Shown: piece after piece, positions 23,894 to 31,973 of the stretch
Position numbering within the stretch: the first letter of the stretch is position 1
Layout of the letters: every line of letters starts with the position of its first letter
Assembly: GCA_021776785.1 (NCBI GenBank)
Contig: JAJFFF010000045.1
Span: 1 to 41,024, forward strand
Source: Planctomycetota bacterium
Lineage (GTDB): Bacteria > Planctomycetota > PLA2
Length of the DNA stretch: 41,024 nucleotides
Direction of reading: 5' to 3'
The notes under the pieces: generated by a model
Told to the model about the DNA's origin: nothing
The model's input: only the letters and a program-made list of their open reading frames with translations
Database searches by the model: none
Translations under genes and position numbers: made by a program

Positions 23894-25537
23894 ATGAATC
23901 ACAAAAACATCCTTTCCCGAGCGGCTTTCACCTTGGTGTTTGCCGCTTTGATCGGAGCAACCGCGCCGGAAACGGTGGCGCAAGATGGCTCCCAAAGAGG
24001 ACGGCGCGGCCTCCAACGAGGACGGTCGAACCGTTCCCTGCGGACGCCCCGCGCGCGGACACCGTCGCGGACACCGACCGCGCGACGCACTACCGGTTGG
24101 AGTCGCTTCCAGCGCCCGACGCGGGCGCCGACCGCACGGACGCCGACCCGGCGACCGTCGCTTGCTCGCTCGTTTCCGGGGAGCGCGCGTCGCAGCAACC
24201 GCGGCGCGGTGCGTCCGCCGACGTTGCGCCGCACGCAGACACCCACGGCGCGACCGGTCCGGCGCCCGAGCGCTACGAACACACGGCGTCGTGTCCAGCC
24301 GAACCCGATTCGCCGCACAAACCTCGGATCGCAAAACCGCACGCCGGGATTTCGGGGTAACGGAACCGCAAACCGAACCGTGCGCCGCACGCCGTCGGTC
24401 ACGGAAACCAATCGCACACGCACGACGTTGCCGCGTACGCGCTCGACCAATCGCCGCTTCGGGCGAACGCCCGGCGTCGCGTCGACACGCCGAACCGGCG
24501 TCGTCACGGGTCGCGACACCGCGCGGACCGTGAACAGAAGTTCCCGAAACACAAGGGGTGTTCGAGGTTTTCGCGGACGCACTCCGGTCGCGCGCGCCAC
24601 GGTCCGGCAAAACGCACGGACGCGCGGCTTGCGATCGACGGCCACGCACCGTCAGAACGTACGTCATCGCGGCCACCTTCATAGCCGTCACCACCTGCAT
24701 CACCATCACGCGCAACACCATTACCGGCACCGGTACTACGGCAGCCGCTTCCGGTTGAGCTTCCACTTCGGTCACGGCCACTACGTTGGGCTACGTTACT
24801 ACTACCCGTATCGACACTATGTCTCGGGGCGCGACTACGCGTTCTTCTACTCGGCGCCGATTTCGTACTCGTATGTTCCGTACGGTTTCTATTGCGACGC
24901 GCCGTCGCTGTACGTCTACCGTCACCGCACGGTGGTTCGCAGCGAGGAGATCGTCGACTACGAAACGACAGACAATGAAGAAGATCTCGATGACGTGCTC
25001 AACGAGAACGAAGGCGAAGAGGTCGAGCCGCGCCCGGCCGCGTCCTCGCCCACATCCGAACGTTTCTTGCGCGACGCGAGCGCCGCGTTCCGCAAAGCCG
25101 ACTACGACGAAGCCGCCAAGATGTTTCGCCTTGCGGGCATGGCGTCCCCGAAAGATGGCGGACCGCCGTTCGCGCTGGCCCAAGCGGCCCTAGCGTTGGG
25201 CAAAGACGCCTACGCCGCGCGCATGTTGCGCATGGCATTGCGACTCAACCCGGCGTTGGTGCGCGAGAGCGGCGACATCGTCGGCGTGTACCGCGACCAA
25301 GCCGAATTCGACCGCGTGATGAGCGAGCTCACCGCGCGCGCCGACGACACCGAAGCGGGCTCGGATGCACGCTTCCTGTTGGCCGCCCAGCGCTACTTCT
25401 CGGGCGACCCGCGCGCGAAGGCCGACCTGGCGACGATGGCGGACCACGTTCATGGCGATCCGGCCATCGACCAGCTCAACGAAGCCGCCCAAAAGCGCTT
25501 CAAGGCGACCGAGGACTTCCCGCCGTTGGATCGCTAG
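23894..25537 (+). CDS. Secreted Arg/Thr-rich and His-rich protein with C-terminal TPR-like domain
   Basis: A 547-residue protein of very uneven composition. A signal peptide (ILSRAAFTLVFAALIGATA) is followed by about 240 residues dominated by Arg, Thr, Pro and Asn (TPTARPVRRPSATNTRRR type), strongly basic and probably disordered. A His cluster (HSRHHLHHHHAQHHYRHRYY) comes next, then an aromatic stretch (YVGLRYYYPYRHYVSGRDY), an acidic stretch (EEIVDYETTDNEEDLDD), and a TPR-like helical domain (about 395-545). The His cluster could bind metal ions and the basic part an acidic polymer; both are guesses. GGGAG lies before the ATG at 23894. The TAG stop lies inside the CTAG that borders the repeat array. 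Confidence 0.75.
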   Translation: MNHKNILSRAAFTLVFAALIGATAPETVAQDGSQRGRRGLQRGRSNRSLRTPRARTPSRTPTARRTTGWSRFQRPTRAPTARTPTRRPSLARSFPGSARRSNRGAVRPPTLRRTQTPTARPVRRPSATNTRRRVQPNPIRRTNLGSQNRTPGFRGNGTANRTVRRTPSVTETNRTRTTLPRTRSTNRRFGRTPGVASTRRTGVVTGRDTARTVNRSSRNTRGVRGFRGRTPVARATVRQNARTRGLRSTATHRQNVRHRGHLHSRHHLHHHHAQHHYRHRYYGSRFRLSFHFGHGHYVGLRYYYPYRHYVSGRDYAFFYSAPISYSYVPYGFYCDAPSLYVYRHRTVVRSEEIVDYETTDNEEDLDDVLNENEGEEVEPRPAASSPTSERFLRDASAAFRKADYDEAAKMFRLAGMASPKDGGPPFALAQAALALGKDAYAARMLRMALRLNPALVRESGDIVGVYRDQAEFDRVMSELTARADDTEAGSDARFLLAAQRYFSGDPRAKADLATMADHVHGDPAIDQLNEAAQKRFKATEDFPPLDR

Positions 25538-25864
25538 CAGCCCGTTGAAGAAGTGCTTGGAATCGCGAGAGCGCGGAATCGGAGTCGAGATCAAGGAGCG
25601 AACCGCAGCTGTAGCAAAGGCTACAGCGAGGATTCGAGACGCAGAGATCGGCTTCGAGGCCCGCTCGCAGCCCATGTGACTTTTTCAATGGGGTGCTGGG
25701 CAGCAGCCCGTTGAAGAAGTGCTTGGAATCGCGAGAGCGCGGAATCGGAGTCGAGATCAAGGAGCGAACCGCAGCTGTAGCAACGCTACAGCGAGGATTC
25801 GAGACGCAGAGATCGACTTCGAGACCCGCTCGCAGCCCATGTGACTTTTTCAATGGGCTGCTAG
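25534..25864. repeat. Two tandem copies of the ~160-bp palindromic repeat, inverted relative to 1-353
   Basis: Two units (about 25534-25700 and 25702-25864) of the family seen at the left edge, in the opposite orientation. The array is bounded by CTAG at 25534-25537 and 25861-25864, continuing into CAGCAGCCC-type terminal inverted repeats. CTAG on both sides could be a 4-bp target duplication, a pattern known for IS5-type insertion, but it could also be part of the terminal repeat. The array sits between a gene and its apparent terminator at 25886. Confidence 0.85.
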
Positions 25865-25885
25865 ACCCGACTCCTGTAGACAAAA

Positions 25886-25914
25886 GGCCGCTCCATCTGG
25901 GGCGGTCTTTTTTT
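25886..25914 (+). terminator. Rho-independent terminator
   Basis: CCGCTCC and GGGGCGG pair (one G-T wobble) around ATCT, followed by TC and seven T residues. It lies 349 bp past the stop of the Arg/His-rich protein gene, with the repeat array in between, suggesting that the repeats separated the gene from its original terminator. Confidence 0.75.
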
Positions 25915-25977
25915 GTGCGTATGGTGGCGAGGCGCGCGGTTCGCCCGACGAGCTCCTATCTCCGCTAAGATGACCGG

Positions 25978-27216
25978 ATGGGAAATTGGATTCGGATTGC
26001 CGCGCTCTGTGCGCTCTGCTGCTCTTCGTCACGTGTCGTTTCCGTCGCGGTAGCGGCGCCCGCGAATGTCTTTGCGACTCACAACAAGGAATTCACCATT
26101 GAGATTCCGGAGTCTTGGAAACTGAAAGTCATTCCAGCGAAAGACAAAGAACAACGATGGGTGGAGCTGGTCGGGGACGGCCCGATTCCGGTTCAGCTCG
26201 TCCTCGATTGGGGGGGGGCGCACCAAACTCCTCAAGCCACGGCATGGGCGGAGCTGGCGCGAGAGAAAACGGGTACCGTCCAAACGACCCCGTACGTGTC
26301 GTGGACCCGAGTGCGTGATGAGAAGTTTCTCGACATTCGAATCTATGCGGTCGTCGATCTTCGCTCCGTGATGGTGCGGGTCATTTGTGAAAAAAACGAC
26401 TGGGAGAAGGTGGAAGCGGACACCCTCGCTGCGTTCAAGACCGTGAAGTTTCGTGACCCGTTTCGCCCGGCGCCAGAGGGACTGAACCGTCACACCAAAG
26501 ACGGATGGACTTGGTTTGTCCAAAAGGGCGTTTCCGGCAAGGAGTTTTCCGACGTTCGACGCGCCGTAAAGGCCGCCCGTAAGGCGTACCAAAAGCGATA
26601 TGGTCGCGTCGAGTTTACGGAAGATCGATCACCGGAAATCTTGCTTTGCAAAACGCTTCAGGACGCCCGCAATGCGGACGCTGACGCGGGTCGGGCGCAA
26701 CACGGCGCCACGGTGCACACCGGCAAGCTGCGTCTATACCTCACGCGGTTTCCGAAAGAGGGAAACGAGGAACGGGCGCACCGCCAGTCTTGCGTGCAGA
26801 GCGTCGCCGCGTTGCTCTACGTCTTACAAAATGGAGACTCGAGCCCTCGTTGGATGGTTTGGGCGCGAGCGTTTGTCGTTGCCGAAAACGTAAGCTGCGG
26901 CAAGAAACTGCCGTCGATGAACGAGTCTACGGCCCGCCGACTTCCGACCGGCGTGCCGACGCTCAAAGTCTTAGCGGAGTCTGAGCGAGCCGAGGCCACC
27001 GAGTCGTACTGGGGCGCGGTCATGTCCTATGGGTTCTATTTCGAAGCAGGCGCAAGAGAGCATCGCAAGGCGTACAGCGAGTGCGTCGCCAAGCTTCGGG
27101 AGTCTCATGACAGCGCGACAGCCATGGCGCCGTTGCTGGCGCTGGACCAAGAAGAGCTAAAGGATGCGGTCGTGAAGTGGCTCGAGACGAAACCCAAGGC
27201 AGTTTCTGGACGGTAG
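25978..27216 (+). CDS. Secreted protein of unknown function with a possible degenerate peptidase-like domain
   Basis: A 412-residue exported protein I cannot assign firmly. A signal peptide (ALCALCCSSSRVVSVAVAA) precedes a beta-rich N-terminal domain (about 35-155; KEFTIEIPESWKLKVIP is typical of lipoprotein-like exported domains). The second half has a layout like peptidase MA/DUF1570 proteins: a strand-helix lead-in (FSDVRRAVKAARKAYQKRYG), PEILLCKTLQDARNAD, and a helix where HExxH would be expected reads HRQSCVQSVAALL, followed by PRWMVWARAFVVAE. No zinc-binding motif remains, so if related it is inactive. It stands alone after the terminator at 25886-25914. Confidence 0.6.
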   Translation: MGNWIRIAALCALCCSSSRVVSVAVAAPANVFATHNKEFTIEIPESWKLKVIPAKDKEQRWVELVGDGPIPVQLVLDWGGAHQTPQATAWAELAREKTGTVQTTPYVSWTRVRDEKFLDIRIYAVVDLRSVMVRVICEKNDWEKVEADTLAAFKTVKFRDPFRPAPEGLNRHTKDGWTWFVQKGVSGKEFSDVRRAVKAARKAYQKRYGRVEFTEDRSPEILLCKTLQDARNADADAGRAQHGATVHTGKLRLYLTRFPKEGNEERAHRQSCVQSVAALLYVLQNGDSSPRWMVWARAFVVAENVSCGKKLPSMNESTARRLPTGVPTLKVLAESERAEATESYWGAVMSYGFYFEAGAREHRKAYSECVAKLRESHDSATAMAPLLALDQEELKDAVVKWLETKPKAVSGR

Positions 27217-27269
27217 ACTCGCGTAGGATGCCTCAGACTTTCCTAAGCTAGAGGCAGGAGCATGTTGTG

Positions 27270-28088
27270 ATGTCGCACTCGGAGAACCCGGACGGAAGCC
27301 CTTCGGTCGCCCCGGAGGTCGGCTCGTCCGATCAATACACGCAGTGGGGTCGTTTTCGCTCGGTGTTGCGCAAGGGGTGGCGCCGGTTTACGGGACCGTC
27401 CAACCGCAAGATCAAAAAACTCTACGAGGAACACGACTACTTAGAGGCGTACGCACGGCACACCGACATTCGCGTGCATCGCGATCCGCACGCGGCGATC
27501 GGTGCGAACTGGTACGAGCACGGCCAGCACCAGTTGTCGTTTTTGGTCGAGCACGGGCTCAAGCCCGAACACCGGTTGCTTGATTTCGGATGCGGCTGCC
27601 TGCGGGCGGGGCGTTACTTCATGCGCTACTTACAACCCGGCCACTACACCGGCGTCGATATCTCCGAGAGCGTGTTGGAGTTCGGCCGCGAGCTGATCAG
27701 GGAGAACGGGCTCGAAGATCACAAGCCGAATCTGATTCACAACGCGGATCGAAGCCTCGATTTTTCGTGTTGTAAGGGCGCGACGTTCGACCGCATCCAG
27801 GCGTACTCCGTGTTTACGCATCTAGATCACAACCACATCGCGGAGTTCTTCTCGCATCTAGACAGCGTGCTGCGCCCCGGCGGCGTGTTCTTCTTTAGCT
27901 ACAACGACTCGGACGACTCCTGCCAGACCGGGCTGAAAGACTTCCGCCACCCGTTCAGCTTCTTTGAAGAGTTGGCGCAAAAGCACGGCTTCGAAATCCA
28001 AGAGATGTCGAAGGCGTTTAAGGACCCGGGCACGCAAAACTTCGCGCGCGTCCAGCGCAACACCGAGACGCCGTTTCCCGCTCTCTAG
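27270..28088 (+). CDS. Class I SAM-dependent methyltransferase
   Basis: A 272-residue protein with a Rossmann methyltransferase domain. The SAM-binding motif I is HRLLDFGCGCLRAGRYF (about 108-124), followed by YTGVDISESVLEFGREL (motif II acidic residue), a motif with FDRIQAYSVFTHLDHNHI, and LRPGGVFFFSYND. The N-terminal ~90 residues are hydrophilic and helical with no predicted membrane span. The substrate is unknown; the form resembles methyltransferases found near glycosyltransferases, though none is present here. GGAG lies 9 bases before the ATG at 27270 (6 before an alternative GTG at 27267). A cluster of hairpins follows the gene. Confidence 0.85.
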   Translation: MSHSENPDGSPSVAPEVGSSDQYTQWGRFRSVLRKGWRRFTGPSNRKIKKLYEEHDYLEAYARHTDIRVHRDPHAAIGANWYEHGQHQLSFLVEHGLKPEHRLLDFGCGCLRAGRYFMRYLQPGHYTGVDISESVLEFGRELIRENGLEDHKPNLIHNADRSLDFSCCKGATFDRIQAYSVFTHLDHNHIAEFFSHLDSVLRPGGVFFFSYNDSDDSCQTGLKDFRHPFSFFEELAQKHGFEIQEMSKAFKDPGTQNFARVQRNTETPFPAL

Positions 28089-28100
28089 CCGTAGCGAAGT

Positions 28101-28170
28101 GGCCGCCGCCACACGAATGTGACGGCGGCCTAGAGGGGGTAAGAGACCCAACCGTGGGGGCGCGGGTCTC
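28101..28170. terminator. Pair of hairpins between convergent genes
   Basis: GGCCGCCG/CGGCGGCC (28101-28130) with a further CAC/GTG pairing, and GAGACCC/GGGTCTC (28143-28170), lie between the methyltransferase gene and the convergent FN3-type gene. Neither has a T-run on either strand. Probably a bidirectional 3'-end structure. Confidence 0.45.
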
Positions 28171-28206
28171 AAGATGGGTTGTTTCGCAACTCCCAGCTAC
28201 GGTTAG

Positions 28207-28944
28207 CTACTCCTCGACCGTAAAGAAGATGATCGAGATCGTCTGGTTACCGTTGGCGGCGACCGCGAGGATTTCGAGTTCGTACTCGACGCCCGCCTCT
28301 AAGAATTCGCCCGGCACGGTGACGGAGCGCGCGTCACTCGGCATGCGAATGTCGTACGCGAATTGCGAGTCCTCTTCGTTGGTGACGATGATTTGGTACG
28401 ACTCAATCTCGATGCCGGTCGGCGTCGTGACCTCGGACCATGAGACTTCGAGGTCATCATCCTCGACTTCGTCGCCCTCGCCGGGCGACAAGATGACGGG
28501 GCCGTCGGGGATGTCGTGCGAAAGGTCGGCGGTGCCTTTCAGCGTTTTTCCTTCAATCGTGCGGCCGATGAACGTGTATTCGCCCTCGGGGAAGCGTGCG
28601 AGGATTTCAGCGCGCGGGACCTCGTCAAACGTCGGCTCGGCACTTTCGAAAAACAGGTCCGAGAGCCCGTGCTCGCGCAGGTCGCCCTTGGCCTTGATAT
28701 CTAAGATCTTGTGCCCGCACGGATCGAGAATCTTGAGCCGTTCGAACGGATCGGCGCCGAGCTTGAGTTGCACGCCGAGGTCTTCGTCGGTCTCATTGAA
28801 CTCAAAAAACAACTTGATGCTGGCAAACGGAAGCGGCTTGTCTTTTTTCTTTTTGCCCTTGCCGCCGGCATGCGTGGCGACAGAAATACTAAGCGCAATC
28901 AAAGCCGTAAAAGCAAAGAGCGTCGCAAGTCGAACACGGGTCAT
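28207..28944 (-). CDS. Secreted protein with a fibronectin type III-like domain
   Basis: A 245-residue exported protein. The signal peptide (LATLFAFTALIALSISVATHA) is followed by a Lys-rich run (GGKGKKKKDK), a beta-rich N-terminal domain (about 38-140; SIKLFFEFNETDEDLGVQL) and a C-terminal FN3-like domain (about 145-245) seen in PVILSPGEGDEV, LEVSWSEV, IEIESYQIIVTNEE and YELEILAVAANGNQ. Such domains mediate binding at the surface. GGAGG lies 8 bases before the ATG at 28944. It is convergent with the methyltransferase gene. The ligand is unknown. Confidence 0.75.
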   Translation of the reverse strand: MTRVRLATLFAFTALIALSISVATHAGGKGKKKKDKPLPFASIKLFFEFNETDEDLGVQLKLGADPFERLKILDPCGHKILDIKAKGDLREHGLSDLFFESAEPTFDEVPRAEILARFPEGEYTFIGRTIEGKTLKGTADLSHDIPDGPVILSPGEGDEVEDDDLEVSWSEVTTPTGIEIESYQIIVTNEEDSQFAYDIRMPSDARSVTVPGEFLEAGVEYELEILAVAANGNQTISIIFFTVEE

Positions 28945-29055
28945 AGGTAGTTCCTCCTCATCCAAAAACAAAAACGGAAAACTGCTCGAGCTGAGGAGGA
29001 AACTACGGCGCGCGACTTAGGACGGACTTACGCGGTGGCCGCACTAACAAGAAAT

Positions 29056-29667
29056 CTAAAACACGTGTCGGTAGTCGCGCGGCCGCGCACGCGACGCCCA
29101 GATGCTTCGAAGTGTTAGGACGGATCCGAAGCAGACGAAGACGCAGAGCGCCGCCGCGATGACGAGTGGTGGTGTTACGGTCCAGCTCTTGGGCCTTAAG
29201 TAATCGCTGTGGGACGTGAAGTGTGCGTATGCGTTAGCTCCCGCAATCGCCGTTACGAGCAGCAAAGCGAAGGCGGATACCAACATGGTTATCGCGAAAA
29301 ACAGCGCTGACTCCGGAACGACGAGCGCGACGACGGACACGAACAACGCAACGTAGCCGGCAATCTCGATTCGTCGGCCTCGCTGAGCCAGCCCGGAATC
29401 GCACAGGTCCCATGGGTCGTACCTCAGTTTTTCCGGCCCACAACCGCGGTCGCACGTCGCGTGGTCACGATGGTAGACAACGGAAAAGGTCTCAAAGTTC
29501 GCCGTGAAGAGTCCGTAGTGAAACAGCGCGAACGTGGCGACGGCAAGGAGCCCGCCGAAGGCACGAATTCCAGTACGAGTGCCGAGTGGCGGACTCCTTC
29601 GACCAAGCCGCGGCATCGATGGCATGAGTTCAAGGCGCGAGTTCAAGTTCTGAGCTCGTGTTCGCAA
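29056..29667 (-). CDS. Family A membrane protein, copy A1 (about four membrane spans, unknown)
   Basis: A 203-residue protein with about four membrane spans (GGLLAVATFALFHYGLF; IEIAGYVALFVSVVALVV; ALFFAITMLVSAFALLLV; LVIAAALCVFVCFGSVLTL). The conserved family features, shared with the copies at 30595, 33087 and 33697, are GTRTGIR before span 1, FSVVYHRD in the first external loop, and the C-terminal LRSIWASRARPRDY ending in Phe. I recognise no known family. The start is TTG at 29667, with GGAGG 4 bases ahead; a later ATG at 29625 is possible. It follows the family B gene by 12 bp and is probably its operon partner. Confidence 0.7.
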   Translation of the reverse strand: MRTRAQNLNSRLELMPSMPRLGRRSPPLGTRTGIRAFGGLLAVATFALFHYGLFTANFETFSVVYHRDHATCDRGCGPEKLRYDPWDLCDSGLAQRGRRIEIAGYVALFVSVVALVVPESALFFAITMLVSAFALLLVTAIAGANAYAHFTSHSDYLRPKSWTVTPPLVIAAALCVFVCFGSVLTLRSIWASRARPRDYRHVF

Positions 29668-29679
29668 CGGTCCTCCGAG

Positions 29680-30381
29680 TCATCGCTTCAGAATTCGCAC
29701 ACACACAGTGTTGTGCTCGTCGGCGTAACACTCGAGTACCGAGAAGACGCTTTGCGTATTCGCGGTGTCGGGGAACGCCAGCTCCAAAGCGAGTTCCGCG
29801 GGGTGGCTCTCGGCCGTTTTGCGCCGCGTAGCTCGCGTCGCGCGGTCGCGCAACGCCGTTTCGAGATCGAGAGACCGAAGAGTGAGCGGACCCGCCGGAG
29901 CGTTGGGCGGGTCAAGCAAGCGCATGTCCAGATATCCGACGTCGTCACCCCACGGCTGCCGCACACGGCATGCAAGAGTCGCAAAAGGGAAACCAGCCGC
30001 GATCGCGGCGACGATGACGCGTTCCACATCGCGCCAAAGACTGTCATGGTGCGTACGGACTACGATTGTGCGAAACGCCGTTCCGCGCGGGTCATCCCGG
30101 AGCGAGCCAAGCAATACGCCGATGTCGGTTACGCGCTGCCGACCGTGCCAAGTGCCGCCGAGTGGACCGACGGAGATCATGGGCGAGGCGTAGTCGTGGT
30201 CCCGATCGACCAAAGTGATCCATCGGGCGCGGGGAAGCTGTGTTGTCGGAACGACATGCCGTTCCAAAACCGCCGTCATCGAGACGACGAGACCAAGAAG
30301 GGCAACGCCGATGCCGACGATGATCCAAGAGTGGGGTCCGGACCAATTGATGCCAATCGGACTTGGAAGTTTCATGTTCAT
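29680..30381 (-). CDS. Family B single-span membrane protein, intact copy B1 (unknown)
   Basis: A 233-residue protein with one membrane span near the N-terminus (SWIIVGIGVALLGLVVSMTAV) and a ~190-residue external domain of mixed strands and helices, with segments ITLVDRDHDYASPMIS, TIVVRTHHDSLWRDVERVIVAAIAAG and a C-terminal NTQSVFSVLECYADE that recurs in the fragments at 31173 and 34342. The short N-terminus, single span and globular domain loosely recall ExbD/TolR topology, but I see no diagnostic residue and do not assign it. GGAG lies 6 bases before the ATG at 30381. It ends 12 bp before family A copy A1. Confidence 0.65.
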   Translation of the reverse strand: MNMKLPSPIGINWSGPHSWIIVGIGVALLGLVVSMTAVLERHVVPTTQLPRARWITLVDRDHDYASPMISVGPLGGTWHGRQRVTDIGVLLGSLRDDPRGTAFRTIVVRTHHDSLWRDVERVIVAAIAAGFPFATLACRVRQPWGDDVGYLDMRLLDPPNAPAGPLTLRSLDLETALRDRATRATRRKTAESHPAELALELAFPDTANTQSVFSVLECYADEHNTVCVRILKR

Positions 30382-30514
30382 GCTCGACTCCAGGCAGGCG
30401 CGAGCGCACAACAATTGTACGCCGCTTTGGAATCGAGGCGGCAGTCGTCTGTCGCCAGGAGTGCATTTCTGCGGACGTCACTTGATTAGAACCGCGCGAT
30501 GACCTTGACGCGAT
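30261..30514. repeat. Copy 1 of a ~250-bp direct repeat spanning the start of family B
   Basis: Closely matches 32811-33062. It includes an identical run of roughly 60 bp over the membrane span, the start codon region, and about 130 bp upstream of it with conserved stretches (TGCATTTCTGCG, GTCACTTGATT). The upstream match suggests that promoter DNA was copied along with the gene. Confidence 0.8.
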
Positions 30515-30594
30515 TGGGATCGACGCTCGACTGACCTAGTTCCGTATTGGGCGTAGGTTCCGTATCGCGTTTGCGCCGCGACCCAACAAAAATA

Positions 30595-31143
30595 CTAGAA
30601 CGCGCCTGCGTATTCGCGCGGTCGTGCGCGCGAAAGCCAGATGCTCCGGAGTGTCAGGACGGACCCGAAGCAGATCACTCCGCAGAGAGCCGTCGCGACC
30701 ATGCATAGCGGCGTCACAGTCCACGGATGGGGTTGCATGATTCCGTAAGTCTGGGCTCCGAACGCGACCGTCGCGGCGATTAAGGCGGAAGCAACGACAA
30801 GCATCGTCGTCGCGAAAAACAGCACCGACTCCGGAACGATTAAGGCGACGATGGAAACGAAAAGCGCAACGTAGCCGATGATCTTGATCGGCCGGCTCTG
30901 CGGGGACCAACCGTCCAAGACGAGGGGGGCGAACTCGCTATCGTGCAGGACTCCTCGAAAATCGAGCGCGGCGAAGTCGCGATGGTAGACAACGTCAAAG
31001 GACCCGTAGTCCACAGCGAACAACCCGTAGTCAAACAGCAGGTATGCAGCGATGGCGAAGAGTCCGCCGAGCACACGGATGCCCGTCCGAGTGCCAAGCC
31101 GCTGCCTGCAACGAGTCAAGTTCAGCCTCTGTTTGAAGTTCAT
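30595..31143 (-). CDS. Family A membrane protein, copy A2 (unknown)
   Basis: A 182-residue paralogue of A1 with the same four-span plan (LGGLFAIAAYLLFDYGLF; IIGYVALFVSIVALIV; VLFFATTMLVVASALIAAT; CMVATALCGVICFGSVLTL), the same GTRTGIR, FDVVYHRD and LRSIWLSRARPREY motifs, and a shorter external loop. The ATG at 31143 has GGGAG only two bases before it. A fragment of family B lies 29 bp upstream, so this copy has lost its intact partner. Confidence 0.7.
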   Translation of the reverse strand: MNFKQRLNLTRCRQRLGTRTGIRVLGGLFAIAAYLLFDYGLFAVDYGSFDVVYHRDFAALDFRGVLHDSEFAPLVLDGWSPQSRPIKIIGYVALFVSIVALIVPESVLFFATTMLVVASALIAATVAFGAQTYGIMQPHPWTVTPLCMVATALCGVICFGSVLTLRSIWLSRARPREYAGAF

Positions 31144-31172
31144 CGCTCCCGGTAGACGCGGACGGAGTTACT

Positions 31173-31320
31173 TTAGTCGGCGTAGCACTCGAGTACCGCG
31201 AAAACCGACCGCGTATTCGCGGCGCGCGTCCGATTACGAACAAACGATTCGTTCGCGTGGCGCTTGAGAACGGTGGAGTCGCGTGCTTGAGCGGTCCTTT
31301 CGCGGAGAGCCGGCCGCACT
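31173..31320 (-). pseudogene. 3' fragment of a family B gene
   Basis: An open frame ending in AANTRSVFAVLECYAD and a TAA at 31173 matches the C-terminus of B1 (DTANTQSVFSVLECYADE). The preceding ~30 residues (RERTAQARDSTVLKRHANE) align at equal spacing with B1, though weakly. There is no membrane span or start. It is probably the tail of the copy whose 5' end is at 32701-32931. Confidence 0.6.
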
Positions 31321-31337
31321 CAATGACGACGGGCGAC

Positions 31338-31676
31338 TTACAGGACGTGGGTGTCGTCGAATTCGATGGATGCTTCGTCGTTGTCGAGCGTGATCGTCAA
31401 TTCGACGGTCAGGTCCGTGCGCCCCTGTTCCTTGGACCACAGTTCCATTCCCACGGACCACGTGGGGCGCGTCGCGTTTGTGCGCACCGCGTCAAGTCGG
31501 TCGTAGGCCTCGCGCGGCGGCGCGATGGGAGTCGCTCCGTACTGGCGCAGAACCGTTTCGATGTCCGCCGCTGAAAGTCGGGAGGTCACGCATCGTTCGA
31601 GCAAACGATCGAACTCCAGCGCCGCCAAGAGCTGCATGATCTCTTGGGTCGCGGAACGGAGAGCCGATTCACTCAT
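31338..31676 (-). CDS. Small cytoplasmic protein of unknown function (DUF7668-like?)
   Basis: A 112-residue soluble protein without signal or membrane span. The N-terminal half is helical (SATQEIMQLLAALEFDRLLERC). The C-terminal half is beta-rich with WSVGMELWSKEQGRTDLTVELTITLDND and an ending IEFDDTHVL, a pattern I associate weakly with small uncharacterised DUF7668-like proteins. It lies inside the segment that interrupts a family B gene, divergent from the HMA-MauE gene (about 300 bp between starts, no gene visible in the gap). Confidence 0.5.
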   Translation of the reverse strand: MSESALRSATQEIMQLLAALEFDRLLERCVTSRLSAADIETVLRQYGATPIAPPREAYDRLDAVRTNATRPTWSVGMELWSKEQGRTDLTVELTITLDNDEASIEFDDTHVL

Positions 31677-31973
31677 GGTTTTGATCCGATCGGCATGCGC
31701 CGGTCCGGGCCCGTTCGCTGAAGTATATCGCACGGCTCGGGCTGGGCGCCCGCGCCGCGCAACTACCCAGCCGACAAATCGATGGGCGCGCGACGTAGCC
31801 CATTGACTTGGCGTCGGATCAGGAGACTCTTTTGGGCATGCGTAGAGACGCTTGGCGCGCCGCAACAGATCTAAAAAGGGTTCGCGCCCTCTCCGGCATG
31901 GTGAGGGACGCGCCGGGTCGTGTGGTTGTGCTCGTTTCGATTGTTGACCGGATGTAAGAAAGCGAGATGCTCG

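Noticed and set aside
28101..28170. Hairpins considered as a riboswitch or third SECIS element
   Set aside because: They lie between convergent genes, outside any coding frame, with no UGA in a suitable frame and no conserved riboswitch motif.
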